Source of the DNA: Chamaecyparis obtusa
Lineage: Eukaryota; Streptophyta; Pinopsida; Cupressales; Cupressaceae
NCBI GenBank assembly: GCA_027943335.1
Contig: BSBK01005646.1
Coordinates: forward strand, 374,501-438,500
Reading direction: 5' to 3'
Length of the DNA: 64,000 bases
Translations under genes and position numbers: made by a program
Notes under the pieces: model-generated
The model's database searches: none
Seen by the model: only the letters and a program-made list of their open reading frames with translations
What the model was told of the DNA's origin: nothing
In this document: positions 45,880-56,284 of the stretch, piece by piece
Layout of the letters: every line of letters starts with the position of its first letter
Numbering within the stretch: the first letter of the stretch is position 1

Positions 45880-46422
45880 TTGTCGCATGATCGCATGTCA
45901 AAAATTTCTGACATGCGACCATGCGACAAGGTTCCTTCCTTGCATGTGGGGCCCGTTGGCGAAATGGCAGTGGTCCCGCTGGTGGTCATGTGGCGGCCTT
46001 TGGTTGGCTGTCACATGATCGCATAGCCCAATTTTTGGCTATGCGATCATGTGACTAGTTGACACATGTGTTGTGGTCCCGGTGGCAGGTGGTGACGTGC
46101 TGAGTTCTGGTTGGTTGCCGGTGTACCGAGGTGGCAGGGGGTTTGCGGTGGGACTTGTCTGCTCAATGGTGATGATGTGGTCAATTCTCATTGGTCAGCA
46201 TAGTGACTTGGTAGTTTGTAGGTGTGGCGGTTGTTGGCAGGGCCGAGGCATGGTAAGTAATGGTTTGTTGCATGATCTCATTGCCTTTTTCAAGGCTATG
46301 CGATCATGCAACTAACCGCCAAACTTAGCGGCAGTGGTTATGCAGAGTTGTGAGGTGGTAAAGGGGTGCGGCTTGTCGCATCCTTGCATAGCCCATTTCT
46401 GGGCTATGCGATCATGTGACAA
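45880..46422 (+). repeat. Cluster of four GCATGATC hairpins in the E4 LTR
   Basis: All four have arms of 16-22 bases around a 6-9 base loop and share the core GCATGATCGCAT. The second (46010-46055) is a perfect inverted repeat GTCACATGATCGCATAGCC with an 8-base spacer. Confidence 0.85.
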
Positions 46423-46972
46423 CTGTTGAATGTCATCATTGTAGAGTTAGGTGGGTCCACAGTGCCAATGTTACCAAGTTGTTCAGTTTTGATTGGTTGT
46501 TGACTATAGACAGGGCTGTTGACTTTCCAAAGGGGCCCACAACTATTATGAATTAAATGTGACCGCTTGATGTGCCAGGAAAAGGAAGAGATCAATGGCC
46601 GCATTTTAAATTTTGATGTGACCGTTGGATTTCAAATTCAAATTTGTAGAAGGGTTTGCAGCGACATGAAGTACCATAATTCATGGTTTCTACGATAGTT
46701 TTTTATTTGGTTTGGTGGCATTGGTTGTTGCAATGTAATCTAGGGCTCCTGTGGTCAGTTGCAAAAGTTGTTTTGTACCTGGTGGAGTGTATTTTTGAGC
46801 TCGAGAAGCTGTTTGTAGGTGGCTGATTTGACTGGTTTTCATGGCTATCCCTAGTGTCTTGTAATGGCTCGCAGATTTTCATGATGGAAGATATGTCTGA
46901 GATCTCTTTCTCCAAGTGGCTTCTTGTTCTTCCCCTGCAATAAGTTTTTGATCATTTTCTGTGGTTAGTCAT

Positions 46973-47048
46973 TGTAACCCTAACCCTAGTCACCATAAGC
47001 TTCATGCAATCTCTTTGAGATTCCCAAGGTGGCTAGTGGTATAAATCT
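46973..47048 (+). promoter_or_regulatory. E4 LTR core promoter module
   Basis: TAACCCTAACCCTAG, then AAGCTTCATGCAATC, then TTTGAGATTCCCAAGG, then GGTATAAATC as TATA box. The order of blocks is the same as in the E1 LTR. Confidence 0.55.
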
Positions 47049-47953
47049 TGATTTTTTGATTAAGGGTTTGAATTTTAATCAGTCCATAGGTTCTAATTAT
47101 AGTTAGTTCCAGGGGTTTGTAGCAGGGCTATATCACATTACATGTAAGCTAAATAGAATTTTTGGAAGTCTTTTGTAGGTTATTGAAGTGGTTTGATCTC
47201 TATCCTACTTTGATCATGTACATGACTCATTATACTTAATATAAGTTTTTCATGCTTCCAAGTCTCTCCTTGGTGTCATTCTTGTGAATCTTGGATTTTC
47301 TGATCCATTGCATAGGGTTACCTTTGCATATGTTCTTATCTTTAATTCTTGATCTAGGATTAAGTGAAATATACTTTAGAGGGGACATAGATTCAGTCTT
47401 GGTTGTCTACAGAAGGATCTTATAAGTAGTGGATGGGCTGGAATGTTTATATTTATGGCTATGAGTCTTTGACAACAGTCGGTTCACGTTTCATTATTTG
47501 TATGTGAGGTCTGCCCAATGGATAATGGCATTGATCAAGGATTAGTACATTTAGTTGAGTCCAATGTCTGATTGGTTCTTGTCTACCTTCCCTATTCTCA
47601 TTAATCAAAGACCCTTTTAAGTTTTAAGTATTATTGTTGGTAGTAATACCCTTCACAAGGCCATTTTATACCCAATAGCAATTGAGATTCAATGAATGTC
47701 TAGTTAACATTTAGTAGTCTCTTGCTATCATCTGCTTTGTTTAATCCAATCCAAAGTCCTAAAATGTCATAAGTTATTGGATTAGGTGCACCCGCCATGG
47801 TTTTGCAGAGCCAAAAGTGAAGAGGGCAGTCTTGTCCCTATAGTTGGTCCAGTTGTCTTGTAGAGCTTTCACACTTGGAGCTAACCACTCCTAACATTAG
47901 TCTCAAGGCATATTGGCAGCCCTAGATGGCATAAGAGTTTTCAAACACCAACA

Positions 47954-48374
47954 AGATGGTGACTCTACTGGGGAAGAAGTAAAAGGAAGCAAGCTTCCTT
48001 TCTTGGCTAGATCATCCCAGAGTCTTGGTTGAAGATCATAGTTACAAAGTCTGATATAAGAAACACATTTGTAATATCTTCTCACCTAGTTGTGAGTGGT
48101 GGCTCTGATTTGTCTATGTTTGATCAGTGCAGTTTCTGATAAACAATGTGGTTACTTGTGAATTTTTGTATTGGTTGGAAGAAGAAACAAAGAATTACTT
48201 TCCTCTTAAAGGAGGTGGCGACTCTACATTGCAAAATTTGATGGAGCTACATGGTGAGCTCTAGATCTGACCTACCTTCCAATCAACAAGGTCTTATGCT
48301 GCAAGATTCCTAAGTATTTTTCAAGGTCTGAATGTGTCCTTATTAAGTGATTAAGCACTAGAAAAGGATAAGGT
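47954..48374 (+). promoter_or_regulatory. E4 leader with primer-binding site
   Basis: PBS TGGTGACTCTACTGGGGA is at 47957-47974, three bases after the LTR end. A second partial site-like GTGGCGACTCTACATTG occurs at about 48215-48231. No ORF is present in the leader. Confidence 0.65.
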
Positions 48375-49754
48375 GTGAGTAGAGGTTACATACTTCAAGC
48401 TTTCAGTTGCATCTCTGCAAAATTCTATGGAAGTATTGCATTAAGTCAAATAAATAATCAGGAGAAAAGCCAGTCTAGGCTGCTTGGTTTCCTCAAGTTG
48501 GATAGACCTTTGAGCTATGTTCATCCAAAGTCCCCTCATTCTTTCCTTGATGAGCTTTTGGGTCTAATTCCTATCTTTGATTGTCATTCTGATTCAACAG
48601 TGAAGCATGTCATAGCATTCTATAGATTTATTATAGAATATCAGATTCTTGATGAGGATGTTAGCATGATGTTTTTTGGGAGATCCCTCAAAGGGGTTGC
48701 ATCTAATTGGTATCTAAATCTGCCCCCAAAATGCATCTCTTCTTTGACTGAGTTCAAGTGGTTGATCTTAGAGGAGTTTGCTGATGATGATGAATGGAAT
48801 GAGTTGCAAAATGATCATCAGCAAAAAGGGAGTAAAAGTTGTATTTTAGAGCAACCCATATCTAATGTTGAGGGTACTTCTTCTAATGAAGTTTTGTCAG
48901 AGGAGTATTCAGATTGTGGTAGTGAGCAGAAATCAGAACCAAGGTGTGCAAGATCCTCCATTCATTCAAAGATGTCTGAATGTGATTTCAGTGGTTATTC
49001 AGGTGAGGATGATGAAGGCAGTGATGTTGATGTATCCTCATATGAATCAGATGCATCATGGGAAGAAGAAAGTAATGGTGAAAGTGAACACTCCTTCAGT
49101 GAGGAGTATGAAGATAAGGAAGTGATAATGGATTGTGAGGTCAGTGAGTTTGAACATGAATATTTAAGTGATGGGTTATTAAATAATCCTAAAATGGGTA
49201 GTGAGTTTAAAGTGTTCACTAACACTTTATATGATGAAGACTATGATGATTATTAGCCCATTTTTTGTCATGATGTTCAACATGGTGCATTGCATGGAGT
49301 TATAAATCATTTGTTTGAAGAACATGTGGAGGTCTTAGACTTAGTTGAATCGGGATGCCCATTTTCCATTGGTGGGTATCAGTCTGATTATTCATTCAAG
49401 GGCCAACCGGTTACACCTGTGGAAATGCAAAGTCGAGGTATGAATGAGGCCTTTCTGTAGGTAGAATATGAGGCTTTTGTGTTTCCAATTGATAGCATAC
49501 ATGAGTCAGTAGAGAAGAATAGGTTCTTATCTAATGATACTGATCATTGGCATGCTGAATCATACTTTCATAGTGAGCAAGATGGAGAGAGTGCCAGTAA
49601 ATTTTACATGCACTATGAAGATAGCTACTTTGTTCTTCCTGATATGCTGGTTGAACACGTTGACACGCCTATTGAAACAAATGAAAGCAAAATATTTTGT
49701 GTACCTCATGAAGAAAGAAATGAGAATCAAGTTTTTGACAGAGGCAAGAACTGA
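48375..49754 (+). pseudogene. E4 single gag-like ORF with acidic C-terminus
   Basis: The frame is open for 460 codons apart from two TAG stops (49254 and about 49455), both explicable as former CAG. The first 140 residues contain a capsid-like block (STVKHVIAFYRFIIEYQILD, then LKGVASNWYLNLPP, a LTEFKWLILEEFADD block), as in retrotransposon gag proteins. The rest is very acidic (SSYESDASWEEESNGESEHS). The frame opens without an ATG (a GTG is at 48375); the first in-frame ATG is about 48667, inside the capsid block. The start has therefore been lost or is supplied by splicing. No enzyme domain is present. Confidence 0.65.
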
Positions 49755-49936
49755 CTCTTGTTTATTGCTACAGGTTTTTTGTAAAAAATGTACATTTTGT
49801 GAATAGTTTCCCTTTCCTATCTATTCCCTATGTTTTTTGAGGTCTCTATATTTTTCCAATGGGTGGTCTACTTCTTCCCAGAGATCTGAGGTCCTCATTG
49901 TATCTACAAGAGATACATGTCCCCAACTAGAGCCAC
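49755..49936 (+). other. E4 3' UTR with hairpin and tract before the LTR
   Basis: It contains TTTTGTAAAAAATGTACATTTTG (compare the E1 3' UTR) and the hairpin GTATCTACAAGAGATAC at 49900-49916. ATGTCCCCAACTAGAGCCAC follows directly before the LTR. It matches E2 closely here though their coding parts differ. Confidence 0.65.
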
Positions 49937-50036
49937 TATTGGTCTATTTTCCTATCAATGCAAAATCTTTTGAAAATGGCCCATTTCCTTGCAAGTTCTT
50001 GAAGTGTCCTACCCTATGTTCTTCATTGTGTCTAGT
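49937..50036 (+). repeat. E4 3' LTR, first 100 bases only
   Basis: It starts TATTGGTCTATTTTCC (TG changed to TA) and matches 45017-45112 almost base for base up to TTCATTGTGTC, then stops. Confidence 0.8.
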
Positions 50037-50041
50037 AGCTG

Positions 50042-50568
50042 TGAAGCAGCATGCAGCATGTGCATGGATCTAGTGCCCTACCTAGGTTTTTGCATTACTC
50101 TTTGCTGATGCATCTCATTTTGTTTTTTAATTATGATATTATGCACATGGACAATATTGAGCCACATATAACATATAGGGGACAACCAAATCCTCTTCAG
50201 TTTTGGTTGAGAGATTGGAGTCCTTCGTCTACAAGGAGCTATTTTTGTGTTTTTGAAAATTGGATTGTTAGGCCTATTCTCCTCAGCTTGGGGTTTAACA
50301 TTTCAAGGCTCCCTACCAAAGTTTTTCAAGTAGTGAGGCCTGAAAAATTTGTTGAAAAATGGAATAAGGGTCACAATTGGGGTGACATATACTATGAAAA
50401 GGGATAAACAATGATTTGAGTGTATGGGTGTCCTCAGCCTACTCACCTGTTACCTTATTTTGTTCCACCAAGGCTAGCATTTATAGAATTTATTTCGCAG
50501 CTAATGCTCACTGAGAAGGAGCATTTAGCTTCTCACGGAAGGGTACTTTCACCCCAAGGCACTTTAGA
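50042..50568 (+). pseudogene. N-terminal part of the decayed unknown ORF, other frames
   Basis: The ORF 50051-50407 contains NIEPHITYRGQPNPLQFWLR and RPILLSLGFNISRLPTKVFQ. After a TAA the same frame continues with VYGCPQPTHLLPYFVPPRLA. A frameshift near 50533 leads into the next ORF (SRKGTFTPRHFRVHN). The text looks like a real protein without a known domain. It is probably the upstream part of the gene described in the next entry. Confidence 0.4.
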
Positions 50569-52785
50569 GTGCATAATATCACCATAGGCAAGAATGCCTT
50601 TAGCAAAGTAAATGATTGGTTGGGAAAATTTGGGATGTATGTTTCTCCCTACCGATATGTAGATACTGAAGGATTCATAGTTGCTGCTAGGCAATATTAC
50701 ATGCCCACCTTTCCATTCAATAAAAGACATGAGCAGTATCCTGAGGAAGATACAGTTAGGAACATCATAGAGGATGAGGAGGTGGTGAGGATTACAGATC
50801 AAATAAATGAATTATATGCTATGGAGAGGTGAGTCAAGGAAAAGGGATTGGCATTCAGTGGTTTCTTCACTGATCTACCTTATCTTTAGAGACTTGAGCA
50901 AATGATGGCTCAATTCCACACCCTGATGAGAGGTTTTGAAGATAAAATTTATGAGACTGATAAGAAGAAGGGTTCCCACTCTGAATCAGATTGTGATGAA
51001 GATGGTAGTGATGGCTAGTCTATACATAGCATCCCTCCCTTAGAAAAAATAATCATGGAAGGGCACCAACATGATGAAAATGTAGTTGATTTAGCTGAGC
51101 TCAGTAGCTCTCATGACACAAGTGAACCGCCTGCAAAGAAGCAGAAGTTGCTAATGGGAAAATCTTCTCAGGTGAAGAAAACAAATAAAATCAAAGCCCT
51201 CTTCCCTGGAACTGGTTTACATCACCACTAAATTAGAAAGAAGGTGAGTGAGGAAAAGAGGAAACAAAATCTTGTGCAACCAGAGGTTGAATTGCCCTTG
51301 GCCCTAACCCAAGATGAAAGAATGATTGAACAAGATGCCTTTTTAAAGGATGAAAATTTTATTAAATCTGAGGAATTCAAGAGCTTCTTGATTTGGCACA
51401 AGCAACAATAGGTTGCATCTCATGTGCAGATCACTGAGGAAGGTCAAGTACTAGAAGAGGCAGTCCAACAACTGAGGGAGTATGATCCAGAGGTTGAAAA
51501 TTTTACCCCAAATGAAGCCAGAAATTTGGTGAAGAAGGGAAACTTGCTACTTGTGCCTGGATGGAATTTATATTTAGACTTTATAATTGATTAGATTAAG
51601 AGGCAAGAAGACATCTCTTTGTCTTCAGAAACTCAGGTGGGGGACATTATCAGAGGATTTGGGTATAGCCCAAAAATTCAAGCTTTAGCTCTATGGAGCT
51701 TGTACCCTTAGGATAAAAAGCCTTCAATTTTAAATGTGAAGGAGCCGATGGAGGGAAATAAGATTGTGTGGTCTATCGTCAATATAGGGGATCTTGAGAT
51801 TTCTCAAGTATTAACCCATTTTGCTAAATTGAATGAGGATAAAACAAGGCAGCTTTCAAAGAGGTATGGCTCTCTTTTGGAGGATTATAGCACATTGTTG
51901 AGGGATAGAGATCTTAGGATAATAAGGGAGAAAGCATTAGAAAAGTCTCTAGAAGACTTAGAGCTCCAAGTTATGAATACTCCTATGAAATCCCCTACAC
52001 CTCCTGAGCATCCAACAACACCAATAATGATAAAAGAAGAGGTTGTTGCAGAATTAGAAAAGATAATTGAAGAGAAGAATGAGGCTATCCTATAGGCCCT
52101 ATTAAAAAGTCTACAACACAAAATTAATATAATCAAGGATAAGTCTGATCTTGTTTTTAATGCTTATAGCAAGTTCCCAGAATTACAGATAGAAGTTGAT
52201 AATTATGTACAAATTTTGAGTAGGTATCATGCAACTTGGTCTGTCAAAGTGCCACCTTTTGAGAAATTGGTTTTTGCTCTATCCTTGAGAAATGATATTC
52301 TAGAGTCAGTTATAAGGGTTGGTGAGGAGATAGATAGGATTAAAGCCATATTACCACTTTTTAAGGGTAAGGAAAATTTGATTGAGGCTAAGATAGCCAT
52401 GCTTAGCTCCTGTTCCAACAAGTTTATTCCTTCTATCAAGAATGGAGATGGAGCCATTAAGAGTTTTGATCAGTGGAGATAAGATTTTGATCTTATATTG
52501 CCTAGGAAGGAGGCATTTTTAGGTAAGGAAAATAAAATTGATTTGGAAAGCTTCAACAAAACCCTGGATGAAGCTTTTAAGGCAGAGATAGATCTCACCA
52601 AATTTATATCAGATATTAAGGGAATCACAGACGCCAGGTGGGGAAGACAAAAGGCACAATTACAACTGGTCCAAAATTTTAAATGGCCGTCAGAAGAAGA
52701 AGAAGTAACTGCATAGGATGAGGTAACAAAGCCCAAGAAAATTAAATCCACTGTAGTTGGCTTGGAAGTCTTGGATGATGAATGA
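50569..52785 (+). pseudogene. Decayed ORF of unknown function, 739 codons in one frame
   Basis: One frame runs from 50569 to a final TGA at 52783-52785 with ten premature stops: seven TAG, two TAA, one TGA. There is no frameshift. The text reads as protein throughout. It begins VHNITIGKNAFSKVNDWLGK and YYMPTFPFNKRHEQYP. A basic stretch (EPPAKKQKLLMGK) and a region with LTQDERMIEQDAFLKDE follow. The C-terminus has charged helical segments (EKALEKSLEDLELQV; then FEKLVFALSLRNDILESV). I do not recognise the family. It could be an accessory ORF of a retroelement or a captured host gene. It ends about 250 bp before the E3 LTR promoter. Confidence 0.5.
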
Positions 52786-54127
52786 GGAGGACATTTGGAG
52801 CACCTGACACTTGAGCCTAAAATACAAGGATGATAAGCTATCATTTAAGAATGGTGCAAGTTAGCTGGATGGTAGTCACCATATCTTGTTATAACTACAA
52901 CAACTATCATGAATACTCGCACATAAAGGTGTCATTTATCAGTGATCCAGGATGTAGAATAAGCCAAGACTTTTTTGTCTTTCCACCACTTGAGGGCTCC
53001 TTGTATTTTTGTCTTATATTGATTTGTCTCTTATGCTCTTAGGGTTAGGGTTTTCAACCATCTGAAGCTTGTTGCATTCCCATTCAAGAGGGAATTCCAA
53101 GATGGTTGAGATAAGATATAAATAGAGTTGTAAAACTCACTTTGAGAAGGGGAAAGATAATAGAAAAAATTGAATAGAATTGCTTTGAAGAAGACTTCTA
53201 AATTTTGTGCCTGACCTTCTAAGTAATTGAATTTTGAATGTAGTTGGCAAGTTGATTTTAATAAAAATACACTATAATTTTTGCCATATATTTTTGTTGT
53301 CTCTTTACCTTTATGTTGTGCTCTTGTATGTTTTATATGTTAGGCATTTAAAATATACCAGTTGTAAAGAAACTTGTTTAATTGATTATGAGTTTCTTTC
53401 AAGGAAAGAATTAAACTTCTCATTATTCATTTCAAAGGGTAAACATATCTGTAAGGATTGTTGATAATAATAGTGTTTGGTTAATAGAGTAGTTTGTAAG
53501 GCAATTTACTTAAATTTGTAGGTAGTATGTAAGGCATACTATTGTATTTCTTTTAAAATTATCTTGCTGATTTGCATTTTAATTTGTTTTTCCCATTGGA
53601 TAAGGCACTAGTTTAGTATTTGTTTCTTATAGTTTTATCTTTCATATTTCTTGAAAAGAATAATGAAACCTTTATATTATTTACCAGTAACTTTTTATTT
53701 CATGTTTACTACACAAAATAGATTGAACTATGTCTAAGTTGTACAGTTCTTATTTCTTGATTCCTTGAAGAGAGAATCATTTAGGTTACCCCTCCTTAAA
53801 AGGAAGAAGGATGAGAATCCTTAAATGGCTGATTCTTGTTGTATTTGCAATCATATTTTTCCTGGTTAAGTTCTGCATCAAGTTAATTTTGGTCATATGC
53901 AGAGTATTTTATAGATTGATTCTTTAGAAGGATTAAAAGAAAATCAATGTCCACTTATATAATACTGTGTAATTAGTAATCATTGAAAGGTAATACCTGC
54001 CTGAGAATGTGGAGCTCAAAAATGAAGGATAATCCTATCTAATCCTCAACAATTAGGTCTTCCTCTTGTTTGAATTAGTTTCAAGGAGCACAGTTTCAAG
54101 TAATCATTCAAAGATTTGATTCATACA
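52786..54127 (+). repeat. E3 5' LTR, promoter, R and U5 part
   Basis: The telobox (TTAGGGTTAGGG, reversed relative to the other LTRs), an AAGCTTGTTGCATTCCC block and a GATATAAATAG TATA box lie at 53037-53125. CAACCATCT and AGATGGTTG around them can pair. CCCATTGGATAAGGCACTAG at about 53594 matches the R-U5 word of E1, E2 and E4. The LTR probably ends TTCATACA at 54127, about 20 bases before the PBS. Confidence 0.6.
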
Positions 54128-54146
54128 AGAAAAATCCCTAAGAAAT

Positions 54147-54164
54147 TGGTGACTCTGCTAGGGA
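54147..54164 (+). promoter_or_regulatory. E3 primer-binding site
   Basis: TGGTGACTCTGCTAGGGA differs by one or two bases from the E2 and E4 sites. It lies about 180 bases before the gag ATG at 54345. Confidence 0.75.
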
Positions 54165-54344
54165 TTTTGTTAAAATACTTTGTTAAAATATAGGTTTTAG
54201 TTGAGCCAGGGCTCCTATACTATAAAAACTAGTTGGTTACCATTGGTATTCATAATTCAAACAAAATTTTTCCCAATTAGTTGGGTGGCAATTCTTACAA
54301 ATCTTTACACCAGTGCAATTAAAGTCTAAAACAAATTGATCATC

Positions 54345-56284
54345 ATGAGTATGAGAAATACTAGAGCCTGGAAAAAGAATCATCCAGAAGAAAATTTGGA
54401 AGGTAAGCTCCCAAATATATCTAGGTGAATGAGAAAGGATAAAAATACTAGTGACATGTCCTTAACATGGAAACAAAATGGAAATGTGAGACATGAAGAC
54501 TCTGCCCCAACAAACCAAGATGGAAATGCCTCAGAATATGAGGAAGTAGTTGATTTAGGGCTTAATCAATATGAGGACTATTATTCTCCCACTGAGAAAG
54601 ATGCAGAAAGATGTAGGCACTTTAGGAGGACAATCCCTCATAATCCCCTAAGGTCTAGAAGAAAGAGTAGGAGTAGATTGAATTTCATTCCTTCACAAGA
54701 AATGAATGCCTTAGATAGTCATCAAGAAGAAACCCATGCCCAACAATCATCATTAGAAACAACCCTACCCAATTCATAAGAAATTTTTGAGGAAGTATAT
54801 GAACTGGAAAAGAAGATCATAGAACAAGTAGCCATCAGGAAAAAGAGAGAAAAGGAAAAAGAAGAAAAGATTAGGCATGCCATGATAAGGGCTGAGCAAT
54901 TAAAAAGACAGTTGTTGGATTTGGAAGCTATAAATAGTGTCCCCATATCTGAAAATACAACTAAACAACCTATCATTCAGAAGGTCTATGAAATAAGAAA
55001 CCCTAGAGATAAAGGTAAGAAAAAGGTTGTAGGAGTGTCAATCAATGAGACCACAAATGATAAGGATCCCTTAGATCAGGTTTCAAGATTAGATTTTGAA
55101 CTGGAAAAGGCAAAAAGGGAGAAAGAGATATTAGCAAAAGAGTTAGAAAAGGCATAAATAGAAGCCACTGCTAATGAAATGAAAAAGAAGATTGAATTCC
55201 TAAAAAAATCATTAGCACCTATCAATACAATTTCTACTTCTCAAATACAATGTTGAAATATTGGAAATTTTGCAAGACAACCAGTTAATCTTCCCCCACC
55301 GAATATCCCCAAGCCACCAAAAGATTCAAATGTCCAAGCCTCCACTTCCCAAGGAGTTGGTCTATCTCAGACAGGGCCAGTTCATGAGAGACATAAGCAA
55401 CTGGTGTTTGATGGTATACCTGGATACCCCAACCCTATCCCTGAAGAGATTAGAAAACAACTTCCAAAGTTCACTGGTAGTAATGTTGTCACCTATGAAA
55501 AACACCTGAAACATTTATGGATGTTATAGATGACTATAATATTGAGCTAGGTGATGTGGTCATGAAATTATTTGTGCAGTCTTTGATAGAAGATTCAAGA
55601 GATTGGTTTAGAGGTTTACCTCATGCCAGTATTTTCTCTTGGGAGCAGTTTAAACATTGCTTTAAGGAGCAATATGGTGATAAGACCAACAAAGGTTTCA
55701 TGCTCAATGAATTCAATAACATCAAGAAAAACCAAAATGAGAGATTTGTTGAATTTAATGTCAGGTTTCAGAAGGCCATGCATAAATTACTATAGATTAT
55801 CCAATTGGATGACAAGATCTGTTTAGTTACTTATCTTAATGCTTTTGATTCAAAGATGGGTTACCTTTTGAGAGATAAGAACCCCATAAATCTTGCAGAA
55901 GCTTACAAATTGGCTATCAACATTGAGAGCAATAGAAGAATATCAGGGAAGTTAGGGAGAAGGGATGATTATAAACCTCTAGTACCAAATAGAAAGGAAC
56001 CAAGAAAATCTGATACAAAACCAAAAGATGATGATAGTTTGAAGCAAATTTTAAAAGCCATAAAAGACTTGAAACCTGGTGAAAATAGAAACAATCAAGT
56101 GCAAGGAAATTATAGACCATCCTTTAATAACTTTAACAAGTTACCGAGAATGCAGAACTATCCCTATAACACTCGGTGGAAGGATGGAAAGCCAGTACTC
56201 CCTGAAAGAAGGGATAAACCTAATGATAAAACCCCAGACCCCTTACACAAAAATTTAGTCAACATGACTGATGAAGTGTCTTAG
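54345..56284 (+). pseudogene. E3 gag
   Basis: ATG 54345 (MSMRNTRAWKKN) corresponds in position to that of E2. The coiled-coil part runs to about 55250 (LDFELEKAKREKEILAKELE). The capsid (55517-56284) has MKLFVQSLIEDSRDWFRGLP and NEFNNIKKNQNERF. Frames change at about 55160-55260 and 55510. Stops include TGA at about 54423 and TAG at 55793, where E2 has the Gln of LLQ. Confidence 0.8.

Larger units (their letters stand above)
45017..47953 (+). repeat. E4 5' LTR (2937 bp)
   Basis: It starts TGTTGGTCCATTTTCC and ends AACACCAACA. The first 400 bases repeat TGTTTTCGA-like words. Hairpins of the GCATGATC family follow at 45880-45929, 46010-46055 (perfect 19-base arms), 46267-46312 and 46373-46422. 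The telobox-TATA promoter is at 46973-47048, and GCCCAATGGATAATGGCA occurs in the R-U5 part. Confidence 0.85.
45017..50036 (+). mobile_element. E4: non-autonomous Tat-family element
   Basis: It has a 2.9 kb 5' LTR, a PBS of the E2/E3 type, a 1.98 kb interior with one gag-like ORF, the family 3' UTR hairpin, and the first 96-100 bases of a 3' LTR. The rest of that LTR is missing. AGCTG occurs just before the 5' LTR (45012-45016) and at 50037-50041, so the LTR may have been deleted internally while a target duplication survived. Confidence 0.75.

Noticed and set aside
46010..46055. LTR hairpins considered as tRNA or terminator structures
   Set aside because: No cloverleaf or anticodon arm, no T-run after the stem, and they occur in several slightly different copies per LTR.
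48865..49125. Alternative ORFs overlapping the E4 gag-like frame (also 48995-49225, -)
   Set aside because: They are shadows of the acidic ORF in other frames and lack conserved blocks.
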